Origin: JAGPUQ01 sp947084925
GTDB lineage: Bacteria > Pseudomonadota > Gammaproteobacteria > Pseudomonadales > Porticoccaceae
DNA: 64,000 nt
Reading direction: 5' to 3'
Assembly (NCBI GenBank): GCA_947084925.1
Contig: CAMTUJ010000010.1
Span: 1 to 64,000 of the forward strand
The position numbers and the translations under genes were made by a program. Positions 1 to 8,622 of the stretch are shown here, piece by piece. Numbering within the stretch: position 1 is the stretch's first letter; every line of letters begins with the position of its first letter. The notes below the pieces were generated by a model. It made no database searches, was not told where the DNA came from, and saw only the letters and a program-made list of their open reading frames with translations.

Positions 1-141
1 CAGCTTGTTGAAAAACGTCGCGAGGCGGCCAGATGCGAGGCGCACGGCGCGCAGCGACCGAGACATATCAAGTAGATAGGCGAGGGAGCGAGCACCGCGC
101 AACGAAGCAGATGGCTGCCGCAGTAGTTTTTCAACAAGCTG
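1..141. repeat. MITE-like repeat, copy 1
   Basis: The segment is bounded by a perfect 16-bp inverted repeat: CAGCTTGTTGAAAAAC at 1-16 and its exact complement at 126-141. The interior has no convincing gene. A 60-nt inner stretch is almost identical, in the opposite orientation, to 13530-13590, so this is a dispersed family rather than a local hairpin. Small size, inverted ends and no transposase fit a miniature inverted-repeat element or large REP-like repeat. Because it starts at base 1, the true left edge may lie outside the window. Confidence 0.75.
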
Positions 142-251
142 TTAGAAGCCTGACGGAATGTCAGGCGGTTGTTCGCCGCAACCACCATCGTCGGCGTGGA
201 GGCGATCTTCACGGCTTGCTTCCCCACAGGACAGAGACGAGCATCGAGACC

Positions 252-1088
252 ATGCCTGATACCTCAGCCGCGCCTGACGCTTCCGCCGCCGCGGCCGCAA
301 TTCGCCTCGATGGCGTCACGCTCAAGCGCGGCGATCGCGCGGTGTTGACCGATTTTTCCCTCGCGATCCCGACCGGCAAGGTGACGGCCGTGATGGGCCC
401 GAGCGGCTGTGGCAAGACCACGGTGCTCAAGCTGATTACCGGACAGTTGCGGCCCGACAAGGGGCAGGTGTGGGTCGGCGATACCGAAGTCAACAAGCTG
501 CGTGGCGCTGATCTCAATCATCTGCGCCGCAATATCGGTGTGTTGTTGCAAAATGGCGCACTCTTTACCGACCTCACCTGTTTCGACAATGTGGCGCTGC
601 CGTTGCGCGAACACACCAGACTCCCAGAACCCCTCATCCGGCGCCTGGTATTGCTCAAGCTGCAGACCGTCGGCTTGCGCGGCGCCGCTGGCATGTACCC
701 GCGTGAACTGTCCGGCGGCATGAACCGGCGGGTGGCCATGGCCCGCGCCATGGCACTGGATCCAGCCGTCATGCTCTATGACGAGCCCTTCGCCGGTCTC
801 GATCCCATTTCCCTGGGGGCGTCCGTGCGCTTGATCCGCGAGATTAACCGGGCATTGGGGATCACCAGTGTGGTCATCACCCATGATGTCGCGGAAGTGC
901 GGAAATTTGCCGACTGTTGCTGCATTATCGCCGAGGGCCGGGTGGTGGCGTCGGGCACGCCGGACCAGCTGCGGGACAGCGATCAGGAGGTGGTGCGCCA
1001 GTTCATGCAGGGCCTTCCCGACGGTCCGGTGCCCTTTCATTTTCCGGCGCGTCCGCTCGCCGACGATCTGCTCGCCGTGGGAGCCTGA
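252..1088 (+). CDS. mlaF: MlaF, phospholipid ABC transporter ATPase
   Basis: ATPase subunit of the inner-membrane MlaFEDB complex, which moves phospholipids between the inner membrane and the periplasmic carrier MlaC to keep the outer membrane asymmetric. The protein has 278 residues from the ATG at 252. Walker A GPSGCGKT lies at about 49-56, the Q-loop glutamine near 100, the LSGGM signature at 153-157, Walker B ending in DEP near 177-179 and the switch histidine near 211. An open frame runs upstream to base 33 but would read through the repeat, so the ATG just before the conserved domain is preferred. First gene of mlaFEDCBA, two bases before mlaE. Confidence 0.95.
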   Translation: MPDTSAAPDASAAAAAIRLDGVTLKRGDRAVLTDFSLAIPTGKVTAVMGPSGCGKTTVLKLITGQLRPDKGQVWVGDTEVNKLRGADLNHLRRNIGVLLQNGALFTDLTCFDNVALPLREHTRLPEPLIRRLVLLKLQTVGLRGAAGMYPRELSGGMNRRVAMARAMALDPAVMLYDEPFAGLDPISLGASVRLIREINRALGITSVVITHDVAEVRKFADCCCIIAEGRVVASGTPDQLRDSDQEVVRQFMQGLPDGPVPFHFPARPLADDLLAVGA

Positions 1089-1090
1089 CC

Positions 1091-1864
1091 GTGACGACGC
1101 CCTCCAGTCTCAGCGGTCGGTTGCTGGCCGAGCCGATCCGCGAATTCGGTCGCGCCGGAATTTTTCTGGTGACGGCCTTTGCGCGGATGCGCTTCGGCCC
1201 CCTCCAGCTCGGCGAAATCCTGCGCCAGGTGTATTTCGTCGGCGTGCGCTCGCTGGTGATCATCGTCATCTGTGGATTCTTCGTCGGTCTGGTACTGACC
1301 CTGCAAACCCACGACACCCTGACCCGCTTTGGTGCCGGCGATTCGGTCAGCACGGTGCTGGCGCTCTCGCTGTTTCGCGAGCTGGCGCCGGTGTTGACCG
1401 CGATCCTGTTCGCCGGCCGCGCGGGCACTTCGATCACCGCCGAAATCGGCTTGATGAAAGCCACCGAGCAACTCGATGCGCTCGACCTGATGGCCATCGA
1501 TCCGATGGAGCGTATCGTGCAGCCCCGGCTGCTGGCCGGCGTGCTTGCGGTACCGGCTCTGGTGCTGGTGTTCAATGTCACCGCACTGCTCGGCGGCGTA
1601 TTTTTCTCGGTCTACCTGATGGGCAGCGATCCGATCGTGTTCTGGAGCAAGATGCAGGCATCGGTCGAGCTGATGAAGGATTTCATGGGCGGACTGATGA
1701 AGGGCGTCGTATTCGGTTTTCTGGTCAGCTGGCTCGCCGTCTATTTTGGCTGGAGCGCCAAGCCCACCAGCGAAGGGGTGGCGCTGGCCACCACCCAGAC
1801 CGTCATCACCAGTGCCATCGCGGTGCTGCTGATGGATTTTGTCCTCTCTGCCTTCATGCTCTAG
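1091..1864 (+). CDS. mlaE: MlaE, phospholipid ABC transporter permease
   Basis: Integral membrane permease of the Mla system, 257 residues, the usual size for the MlaE/Ttg2B family. It starts at a GTG two bases after the mlaF stop; a longer frame from 917 would lie inside mlaF and is unlikely. Several hydrophobic segments are clear, including a strong one around residues 50-75 and others near 150-175 and at the C-terminus. The FAGRAGT stretch, a conserved family feature, is present. Position between the ATPase and the MCE-domain gene confirms the role. Confidence 0.94.
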   Translation: MTTPSSLSGRLLAEPIREFGRAGIFLVTAFARMRFGPLQLGEILRQVYFVGVRSLVIIVICGFFVGLVLTLQTHDTLTRFGAGDSVSTVLALSLFRELAPVLTAILFAGRAGTSITAEIGLMKATEQLDALDLMAIDPMERIVQPRLLAGVLAVPALVLVFNVTALLGGVFFSVYLMGSDPIVFWSKMQASVELMKDFMGGLMKGVVFGFLVSWLAVYFGWSAKPTSEGVALATTQTVITSAIAVLLMDFVLSAFML

Positions 1865-1879
1865 CGCTGGAATCCTGTC

Positions 1880-2347
1880 ATGAAATCTTCCCATCAGATC
1901 GAATTCACCGCCGGACTGTTTCTGCTGCTCGGTATTGCGGCACTGGTCTTCCTGGCCTTGCATGCCACCGACGGTGGCGCGCTGAAGGACGGCGGCTACC
2001 GAATTGTGGCCGATTTCAGCAACGTCGGCGGGCTCAAGGCCCGCTCCAACGTGAGTCTTGGCGGTGTTCGCGTGGGATCGGTGGAGAGTATCGATCTCGA
2101 CCCCGAGACATTTTCGGCGCGTGTGGTGATGATCATCGGCGACCGTTTTCGCACCCTGCCGGAGGACACTTCCGCCTCGATCCTGACCAGTGGCATCCTG
2201 GGCGATCAGTACATTGGCCTGGAACCCGGCGGCGCGCCGGACATGCTGAAGGATGGCGATAAAATACTGATTACCCAGTCGGCGCTGGTGCTGGAACAAT
2301 TGATCAGTCGCTTCCTGTTCAACAGCGGTGGAGAGCAAAAGAAATGA
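1880..2347 (+). CDS. mlaD: MlaD, MCE-domain lipid-binding protein
   Basis: Membrane-anchored periplasmic component that forms a hexameric ring and passes phospholipid between MlaE and MlaC. The 155-residue product has one N-terminal hydrophobic anchor (about residues 11-30) followed by an MCE domain with the family-typical glycine-rich start (FSNVGGLKARSNV) and a following GVRVGSV strand. It is shorter than the E. coli protein (183 residues), lacking the long C-terminal tail, which is common outside enterics. The stop overlaps the mlaC start by four bases (ATGA), indicating translational coupling. Confidence 0.93.
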   Translation: MKSSHQIEFTAGLFLLLGIAALVFLALHATDGGALKDGGYRIVADFSNVGGLKARSNVSLGGVRVGSVESIDLDPETFSARVVMIIGDRFRTLPEDTSASILTSGILGDQYIGLEPGGAPDMLKDGDKILITQSALVLEQLISRFLFNSGGEQKK

Positions 2348-2967
2348 AATACCTGTTGGGGTTGGCGCTGGGGATTTGCCTCGCGAGCGTGGCTGTCGCG
2401 GGCGAGGAGCCCGCCACCATCGTGGGCACCACCAGTGGACGCTTGTTCGAGCTGATCGACGCCAATCGAGCCGCCTACCAGGCCGACCCGACGCCGTTGC
2501 AGCAGGAGGTCCGGAAGAACCTGCTGCCCAATATCGATTCGCTCTATTCCGCCCGTCTGGTGCTGGGCCAGCACGGGCGTGGTCTGCCTGCCGAGAAAGT
2601 GACCGCCTTCTCCGATGCGCTCAGCGACCTGCTGGTGCGCCGCTATGCCGAAGGCCTGTTGAAGTTCAAGAGCCGGGATCAGGTGGAGATTCTGCCCGAA
2701 CAGGCCGGAAACACGGAGCGCATGACCCGGGTACGCACCCGGGTGCGTCTGGACTCGGGCTCCGAGGCAGCGGTGGATTACGTCTTTCGCAAGCGGGACG
2801 ACCGCTGGTGGGTGTTCGATGTCATCATCGAGGGCATCTCCTATGTGGCCACGTTTCGCAACCAGATCGGCGAGGAGATTCGTCGGGATGGCTTTGACCG
2901 CGTGTTGAGCCGGTTGCAGTCCGGAGAATTGCAGATCGAGGTCAAGGCCGATGACAAACCGGCCTGA
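2344..2967 (+). CDS. mlaC: MlaC, periplasmic phospholipid carrier
   Basis: Soluble periplasmic shuttle (207 residues) carrying phospholipids between the outer-membrane MlaA complex and inner-membrane MlaFEDB. An N-terminal signal peptide is clear, with a hydrophobic core at about residues 4-18 and an AVAG-type cleavage region near 18-20. The rest resembles the Ttg2D/MlaC family, including the WWVFDVIIEGISYV stretch near residues 157-170 and the FRNQ motif that follows. It starts inside the mlaD stop and its end overlaps mlaB by 17 bases, so it is tightly embedded in the operon. Confidence 0.94.
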   Translation: MKYLLGLALGICLASVAVAGEEPATIVGTTSGRLFELIDANRAAYQADPTPLQQEVRKNLLPNIDSLYSARLVLGQHGRGLPAEKVTAFSDALSDLLVRRYAEGLLKFKSRDQVEILPEQAGNTERMTRVRTRVRLDSGSEAAVDYVFRKRDDRWWVFDVIIEGISYVATFRNQIGEEIRRDGFDRVLSRLQSGELQIEVKADDKPA

Positions 2968-3265
2968 CGGTGGTGGCGGGTCCTTGCAGCTCAGCGGCGA
3001 TCTGACCGCACGGGAAGTTCCCGGTATCTATGCCGAGAGTCTGGCGTGGCGGGTCGCTGGCGCGGTGCCGGCGGTGGTCGGCCTCGCCGCAGTGACGCGC
3101 GCGGATTCCAGTGCCTTGGCATTGCTGCTTGAGTGGCAGTCCTGGGCGCACGGTCGCGGCACGGACATCGAGTTCACGGATCCGCCCCGGGCGCTGCGCA
3201 CCTTTGCCAGCCTGAGTGAGGTCAGCAGCCTCCTCGGTTGGTCCGAGGACGCCCCGTCGAATTGA
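2951..3265 (+). CDS. mlaB: MlaB, STAS-domain protein
   Basis: Small cytoplasmic STAS-domain subunit (104 residues) that binds MlaF and is needed for stability and activity of the transporter. The hydrophobic strand near residues 41-48 followed by RADSSALALLLEW at 50-62 is the characteristic STAS core, with the DSSAL loop at the usual site. Sequence conservation in this family is low, so assignment depends equally on position: it overlaps the mlaC end and is followed after 10 bases by mlaA, the standard mlaC-mlaB order. Confidence 0.9.
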   Translation: MTNRPDGGGGSLQLSGDLTAREVPGIYAESLAWRVAGAVPAVVGLAAVTRADSSALALLLEWQSWAHGRGTDIEFTDPPRALRTFASLSEVSSLLGWSEDAPSN

Positions 3266-3275
3266 GGAGATCGGG

Positions 3276-4022
3276 ATGAAATCGCTGCCACGCCTGTTGT
3301 CCGCGACAGCCCTCTTGCTGGCGGCGTTCCTGCTGGCCGCCTGCGGCGGGATCGAGGCCGCGCCGCCGGAAGCGCGCTCTCCCCGCGACCCCTGGGAGCC
3401 CTACAACCGCGCCATGTACGGTTTCAATCGCGGACTGGATCGCGCCATTCTGCGGCCGGTGGCGCGCGGCTACGACGGGCTGACGCCCGCGCCGGTCCAG
3501 CGCAGTATCGGCAATGCCTTCACCAATCTGCATTATCCGGTCGTCGTGCTTAACCTGGCTCTGCAGGGACGACCCCGGGACGGCGGGTTGGCGCTGGGGC
3601 GCTTCGTCGTCAACAGCACCGCAGGCGTTGCAGGCTTCTTCGACGTGGCCACCCAGCTCGATATGCCGACGTTCAGGGAGGACTTCGGTCAGACGCTGGC
3701 GGTCTGGGGGTGGCGCGACAGCCGCTATTTCATGCTGCCGCTGCTGGGGCCTTCCACGCTGCGGGACGGACCCGCGCGCGGTGTCGACTGGATGACGGAT
3801 GTCGCCGGCAACTGGGTCCGGGACGAAGTGGGCTACGGACCCATGGTGGTCGAAGTGGTGGATACCCGCGCCGGCTTTCTGGACCAGGAGCACGCGCTCG
3901 AAGAGGCCTACGACGAATATGTGTTCGTGCGCGACGCCTGGATGCAGAACCGGGATTTCCTGATCAGCAACGGGCAGACGGTGGTGCCGGACTACGATAG
4001 CTTTATCGACCAGGGCCAGTGA
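3276..4022 (+). CDS. mlaA: MlaA (VacJ), outer-membrane lipoprotein
   Basis: Outer-membrane lipoprotein that removes misplaced phospholipids from the outer leaflet and hands them to MlaC. The 248-residue product has a lipoprotein signal peptide with lipobox LLAAC (cysteine near residue 23). The VacJ signature follows: DPWEPYNRAMYGFN near 42-55, then DFGQTLAVWG and the PLLGPSTLRD stretch. GAGGAGAT lies just before the ATG at 3276, so the longer frame from 3216 is rejected. In E. coli mlaA is unlinked to mlaFEDCB; here all six genes form one operon. Confidence 0.95.
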   Translation: MKSLPRLLSATALLLAAFLLAACGGIEAAPPEARSPRDPWEPYNRAMYGFNRGLDRAILRPVARGYDGLTPAPVQRSIGNAFTNLHYPVVVLNLALQGRPRDGGLALGRFVVNSTAGVAGFFDVATQLDMPTFREDFGQTLAVWGWRDSRYFMLPLLGPSTLRDGPARGVDWMTDVAGNWVRDEVGYGPMVVEVVDTRAGFLDQEHALEEAYDEYVFVRDAWMQNRDFLISNGQTVVPDYDSFIDQGQ

Positions 4023-4028
4023 TCGCAG

Positions 4029-6035
4029 TCAGTCCAGCAGCGCTTTCAGCGCCGCCAGACTCGCGTTGCCCCGCTGCCGTTTTTGTTCCGGCGGCAGGGG
4101 TTCGCCAAAACCCTCGCGTTCCAGTTCAGCGTCCGGCAATTCGTCGAGAAACCGGCTCGGCGTGGTTTCCAGGGTTTCGCCGAACTGGCGGCGACGTCCC
4201 GCCAGGGTCAGCGTGAGGGATTCGCGGGCGCGAGTGATGCCCACATAGGCAAGGCGCCGTTCCTCGGCGACAGCGCCGGCATCGATGCTGTTGCGGTGGG
4301 GGAGCAGCCCTTCTTCCAGACCGATCAGGAACACATGGGGAAATTCGAGGCCCTTGGCGGCGTGCAGGGTCATCAGTTGCACGCGGTCGTCGTCGCCATC
4401 CTCGGCGTGGCGATCGAGCAAATCCAGTAACAGCAGACGCCCGATGGCGGCGGCGACATCTTCCCCGCCTTCTTCTTCCACCTGTTTCGCCAGCGTGGTG
4501 GTGATCTGTTGCAACAACAGTTCGACGTTGCGCAGACGCGCCTCGGCCACCGGCGCGCTGCTGGCGTTCTGGGCCAGCCAGCCGGCGTAGTCCATATCCT
4601 CGATCATCTCCCGGATCACCTTGATGCCGCTGTGTTCGGTGCAGGCGCGGGCGAGGCCGTCGAACCAGTGGCGGAAGCGGCGCAGGCGCTCCAGGCCCGC
4701 GCCGTCGAGCGCTGCGGCCAGCCCCAGTTCGCCGCACGCGGCGTGGAGCGAGATGCCCCGGCCGGTGGCGTAGTGGCCGAGTTTTTCCAGGGTGGTGGGG
4801 CCGATCTGGCGGCGCGGCGTGTTGATGATGCGCAGGAAGGCGGTGTCGTCGTCCGGATTGACCAGCAGGCGGAGGTAGGCGAGCAGGTCGCGGATCTCGG
4901 TGCGGGCGTAGAACGAGGTGCCGCCGCTCAACTGATAGGGCAGGTTCAGCAAACGCAGTTTCATCTCGATCACGCGCGCCTGGTGGTTGCCCCGGTACAG
5001 CACTGCGAACGCGCCCAGTGGGCAGCCGCGCCGGGCCCGCAACAGCAGGATTTCGTTGACGACCCGTTCGGCTTCGGCGTCCTCGCTGTCGCAGCGGATG
5101 ATCCGGATCGGTTCGCCGTGCCCGCGGTCGCACCACAGGGTTTTCGCAAACAGGTGCTCGTTGTGGGCGATCAGGGTGTTGGCGGTCTTGAGGATGCGCG
5201 CCGTGGAGCGGTAGTTCTGCTCCAGCTTGATGACTTCGAGGTCGGGAAAATCCTCCTGCAACTGCGCCAGGTTTTCCGGACGCGCGCCGCGCCAGGCGTA
5301 GATGGACTGGTCGTCGTCGCCGACCACGGTCAGTTGATGGTGGTCGGCGACCAGCAGCCGGATCAGTTCGTACTGGGCGCGATTGGTATCCTGGTATTCG
5401 TCCACCAGCAGGTGGCGGATGCGGCGCCGCCAGTGGTCCAGGCGCTCGGGATGCGCGCGGAACAGGTGGATCGGCCGCGCGATGAGATCGTCGAAATCCA
5501 CCGCGTTGTAGGCGGTGAGGGCGCGCTGATAACCGGCGTAAATCACCGCCAGGCGCAGCTCGTCCGCATCGCTCGCGGTCGACTGCGCCTGCTCTGGGGT
5601 CTGCAAATGGCTTTTCCAGTGCGAGATGCGCTGCGCGGCCCGGTCGAGCGGCGCCTCGTCGTCGACGATCTGCAACTGCTGGAGCAGGTTGCGGCTGTCG
5701 TCGGCATCGAACAGGCTGAAGCCCGCGCGCAGCCCGAGCAGCGCGAGTTCCCGGCGCAGGATGCCAAGCCCCAGGTGATGAAAGGTGGATATGGTCAGAC
5801 CCTTGCCGGCCCGCCCCGACAACTGCGCCGCGACGCGCTGCTTCATCTCGCGCGCCGCCTTGTTGGTGAAGGTCACGGCGGCGATGTGGCGCGCGGCGAC
5901 CGTCCCCGACTCGATCAGGTGCGCGATGCGATGGGTGATCACGCTGGTCTTGCCGCTGCCGGCACCCGCGAGCACCAGCAAGGGGCCGCCGCGGTGCCGC
6001 ACCGCGCGCGCCTGTTCGGGATTGAGTCGCTGCAC
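4029..6035 (-). CDS. rep: ATP-dependent DNA helicase Rep
   Basis: Superfamily 1A 3'-5' DNA helicase that helps replication forks pass protein roadblocks and supports restart. The 668 residues match Rep length (E. coli 673). Motifs in order: AGAGSGKT at 23-30, TFTNKAAREM near 55-64, VDEYQDTN at 211-218, VGDDDQSIYAWRGA, and TLHAAKGLEFPHV near the C-terminal third. Translation begins with GTG in the context GTG-CAG-CGA-CTC, matching the family N-terminus. It converges on mlaA with only six bases between stop codons and diverges from the thioesterase gene; TACAAT on the minus strand at 6064-6069 could be its -10, without a clear -35. Confidence 0.94.
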   Translation of the reverse strand: MQRLNPEQARAVRHRGGPLLVLAGAGSGKTSVITHRIAHLIESGTVAARHIAAVTFTNKAAREMKQRVAAQLSGRAGKGLTISTFHHLGLGILRRELALLGLRAGFSLFDADDSRNLLQQLQIVDDEAPLDRAAQRISHWKSHLQTPEQAQSTASDADELRLAVIYAGYQRALTAYNAVDFDDLIARPIHLFRAHPERLDHWRRRIRHLLVDEYQDTNRAQYELIRLLVADHHQLTVVGDDDQSIYAWRGARPENLAQLQEDFPDLEVIKLEQNYRSTARILKTANTLIAHNEHLFAKTLWCDRGHGEPIRIIRCDSEDAEAERVVNEILLLRARRGCPLGAFAVLYRGNHQARVIEMKLRLLNLPYQLSGGTSFYARTEIRDLLAYLRLLVNPDDDTAFLRIINTPRRQIGPTTLEKLGHYATGRGISLHAACGELGLAAALDGAGLERLRRFRHWFDGLARACTEHSGIKVIREMIEDMDYAGWLAQNASSAPVAEARLRNVELLLQQITTTLAKQVEEEGGEDVAAAIGRLLLLDLLDRHAEDGDDDRVQLMTLHAAKGLEFPHVFLIGLEEGLLPHRNSIDAGAVAEERRLAYVGITRARESLTLTLAGRRRQFGETLETTPSRFLDELPDAELEREGFGEPLPPEQKRQRGNASLAALKALLD

Positions 6036-6175
6036 CTGGGTCGCACGGCCAAAACGGGGCGCGATTGTAGCAGCGCCCCCGGGCGACGTCGGACTCCCGC
6101 GGCGAGAAGGGCGGGATGAGCGGACCCGGCAAAATCCCTACAATGCCGGCACCCACGCGACAGGAACCACTGGCT

Positions 6176-6649
6176 GTGAATGACGACCCAAGCGCGCATA
6201 TCGCCCGCCGTTGCGCGGCGGCGATTCTGGAGCGGGATCCCACGGTGGCGCGGCTGGGTATCGCGCTGCTCGAGGTGGTACCGGGCTACGCGCGGCTGTC
6301 GCTCAGGGTGGGTCCGGAGATGCTCAATGCGCTGGGCAACTGTCACGGCGGGACCAGCTTCACCCTGGCCGATGTCGCCTTTGCGGTGGCCTGTTCGTCC
6401 ACCAACCAGGCCGGCGTCGGTGCGCATTGCGCGATCGATTACCTGCGCCCGGCGACGCTGAACGACGTGCTCACCGCCACCGCCGTGGTCAGTCACCAGG
6501 GCCGCTCGGCAAGCCTGGTGGATGTCGATGTCGTCGATCAACACGGCCGGCGCATCATTCAGCTGCGGGGCCGCTCCAGCAATTTCGGCAGGCCCTTTCT
6601 GTGCGCCGCCGAACTCGATACCGATACTGCATCCCACCCGGAGGTTTGA
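6176..6649 (+). CDS. PaaI-family hotdog thioesterase
   Basis: Predicted acyl-CoA thioesterase of the PaaI/YbgC hotdog fold, probably hydrolysing aryl- or acyl-CoA. The LGNCHGGTSFTLADVAFAVA stretch holds the HGG motif and catalytic Asp typical of PaaI enzymes, followed by a conserved IDYLRPA strand. The GTG at 6176, with AGGAA nine bases upstream, gives 157 residues. Starts at 6116 or 6143 are less likely because TACAAT at 6139-6144 looks like a -10 box. Its stop overlaps the acetoacetyl-CoA synthetase start by one base (TGATG), so the two are coupled. Substrate is not decidable from sequence. Confidence 0.85.
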   Translation: MNDDPSAHIARRCAAAILERDPTVARLGIALLEVVPGYARLSLRVGPEMLNALGNCHGGTSFTLADVAFAVACSSTNQAGVGAHCAIDYLRPATLNDVLTATAVVSHQGRSASLVDVDVVDQHGRRIIQLRGRSSNFGRPFLCAAELDTDTASHPEV

Positions 6650-8622
6650 TGAAACTGCTTTGGGAACCGTCCGCGGATTTTCAGCGGCAGACCAACATGA
6701 CCGCCTACATGAACTGGCTGGCGGATACGCGCGGGCTGAAGTTCGCCGATTACGCCGCCCTGCAACGCTGGTCGGTCGCGCATCTGGAAGCCTTCTGGCA
6801 GAGCATCTGGGATTACTATCGGATTCAGTCCACCACGCCCGTCGCGCGTGTGCTGTCGAGCCACGCCATGCCGGGGGCGCAGTGGTTTGCCGGTGCCAGC
6901 CTCAATTTTGCCGAACACATATTTCGCGGCCGCGGCGACGACCGTCCCGCCCTGCTGGCGGCGGACGAACGGCACGACCTGCGTGAACTGAGCTGGGCCG
7001 AGCTGGAGGCCCGGGTGGCGTCCGTCGCCGGGTATCTGCGCGGCCTTGGCGTAGTGCCGGGCGATCGGGTGGTCGCTTACCTGCCCAACATTCCCGAGGC
7101 GCTGGTCGCCTTCCTGGCGGCGAGCGCCATCGGCGCCGTGTGGTCGAGCTGCTCGCCCGACTTCGGCACCAACAGCGTGGTGGACCGCTTCCAGCAGATC
7201 GCTCCCAAGGTGTTGATCGCCGTGGACGGCTATGGCTACAACGGCAAGACCATCGACCGCGTGGCGGAGCTGGGACAATTGCAGGCCGCGCTGCCCAGCC
7301 TCGAACGCATCCTGCTGATCGATCACCGGGGCGGCGCCGGGCGCTGCGGACTCGCCGCTGTCGATGCCTGGGATCAGGTGCTCGCGAAGTCCGTCGGACC
7401 CCTGCATTTCGCGCCAGTGCCCTTCGATCATCCGCTCTGGGTGCTGTATTCCTCCGGCACCACCGGTATTCCCAAAGCCATCACCCACAGCCACGGCGGC
7501 GTGCTGCTGGAGCAGCTCAAGCATCTGGGTCTGCACTGTGACGTGAAGCCGGGGGACCGGTTTTTCTGGTATTCGACCACCGGCTGGGTGATGTGGAATA
7601 TCGGCCTGTCGGTGCTGTTGCTGGGCGCGGTGCCCGTGATCTACGACGGCAACCCCGGCTATCCCGATCAAAGCCGGCTCTGGGCCATGGCCGAACGCGC
7701 CCGCCTCACCCACTTCGGGACCGGCGCGGCGTACCTGATCGCCTGCATGAAAGCCGGACTCAAGCCGGGCAGCAACTTCGATCTCAAGTACCTGCGCGTG
7801 ATGGGTTCGACGGGTTCGCCGTTGCCGGAAGAGGCGTTTGAATGGGTCTACCACAGCGTCAAGCCCGATCTCTGGCTGCTCTCCATGAGCGGCGGCACCG
7901 ATATCGCCTCGGCCTTTGTCGGCGGCTGCCCGCTGTTGCCGGTGCATGCCGGCGAGATCCAGTGCGCGCTGCTGGGCGTCGATGTGCGCGCCCTCGATGA
8001 AGCGGGCAATACGCTGGTGGGCGAGGTGGGCGAAATGGTGGTCATGGAACCCATGCCGTCGATGCCGATTTATTTCTGGAACGACGCGGGCGACCGGCGC
8101 TACCGCGAAAGTTATTTCGAGGACTACCCCGGGCGTTGGCGCCACGGCGACTGGATGCGGGTGTCGGCGCAGGGCACCATCCAGATTCTGGGGCGCTCCG
8201 ACTCCACCCTGAACCGGGGCGGCGTTCGCATCGGCACCAGCGAGGTGTATCGGGGCGTCGAGCTGGTGGACGCGGTTGCCGACAGTCTTGCGGTCAGCAT
8301 CGAGCTGCCCGGCGGCGGGCACTATCTGCCGCTGTTCGTTCAGATCAAGCCTGGCTTCGAACTCGATGCCGACATCAAGACCGCGATCAACCAATCGCTG
8401 CGGGCCAATTTTTCGCCCCGCCATGTACCGGACGCGATCTTCCAGATCGATGAGGTGCCCTACACGCTGACCGGCAAGAAGATGGAAACGCCGGTCAAGA
8501 AAATCCTCATGGGTGTGGCTGTGGAGAAGGCGGCCAACCGGGATGCCATGAAAAACCCTGCCAGTCTCGACTACTTTCTCGCCTTCGCGGCCCGCATGCA
8601 CGAGGAACTTCCCACCCGCTGA
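6649..8622 (+). CDS. aacS: Acetoacetyl-CoA synthetase
   Basis: Acyl-adenylate-forming ligase activating acetoacetate with ATP and CoA in ketone-body or polyhydroxybutyrate metabolism. The 657 residues match the AacS family, and the N-terminal region (LWEPS near residue 4, then MTAYMNWL) is family-typical. The AMP-binding motif YSSGTTGIPKAI lies near 266-277; the adenylation motif GRSDSTLNRGGVRIG and the C-terminal lysine context TGKKMETPVKK follow. It is coupled to the upstream thioesterase by a one-base overlap, suggesting a two-gene acyl-CoA unit. Related acetyl- or propionyl-CoA synthetases share motifs, but the N-terminus favours AacS. Confidence 0.92.
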   Translation: MKLLWEPSADFQRQTNMTAYMNWLADTRGLKFADYAALQRWSVAHLEAFWQSIWDYYRIQSTTPVARVLSSHAMPGAQWFAGASLNFAEHIFRGRGDDRPALLAADERHDLRELSWAELEARVASVAGYLRGLGVVPGDRVVAYLPNIPEALVAFLAASAIGAVWSSCSPDFGTNSVVDRFQQIAPKVLIAVDGYGYNGKTIDRVAELGQLQAALPSLERILLIDHRGGAGRCGLAAVDAWDQVLAKSVGPLHFAPVPFDHPLWVLYSSGTTGIPKAITHSHGGVLLEQLKHLGLHCDVKPGDRFFWYSTTGWVMWNIGLSVLLLGAVPVIYDGNPGYPDQSRLWAMAERARLTHFGTGAAYLIACMKAGLKPGSNFDLKYLRVMGSTGSPLPEEAFEWVYHSVKPDLWLLSMSGGTDIASAFVGGCPLLPVHAGEIQCALLGVDVRALDEAGNTLVGEVGEMVVMEPMPSMPIYFWNDAGDRRYRESYFEDYPGRWRHGDWMRVSAQGTIQILGRSDSTLNRGGVRIGTSEVYRGVELVDAVADSLAVSIELPGGGHYLPLFVQIKPGFELDADIKTAINQSLRANFSPRHVPDAIFQIDEVPYTLTGKKMETPVKKILMGVAVEKAANRDAMKNPASLDYFLAFAARMHEELPTR

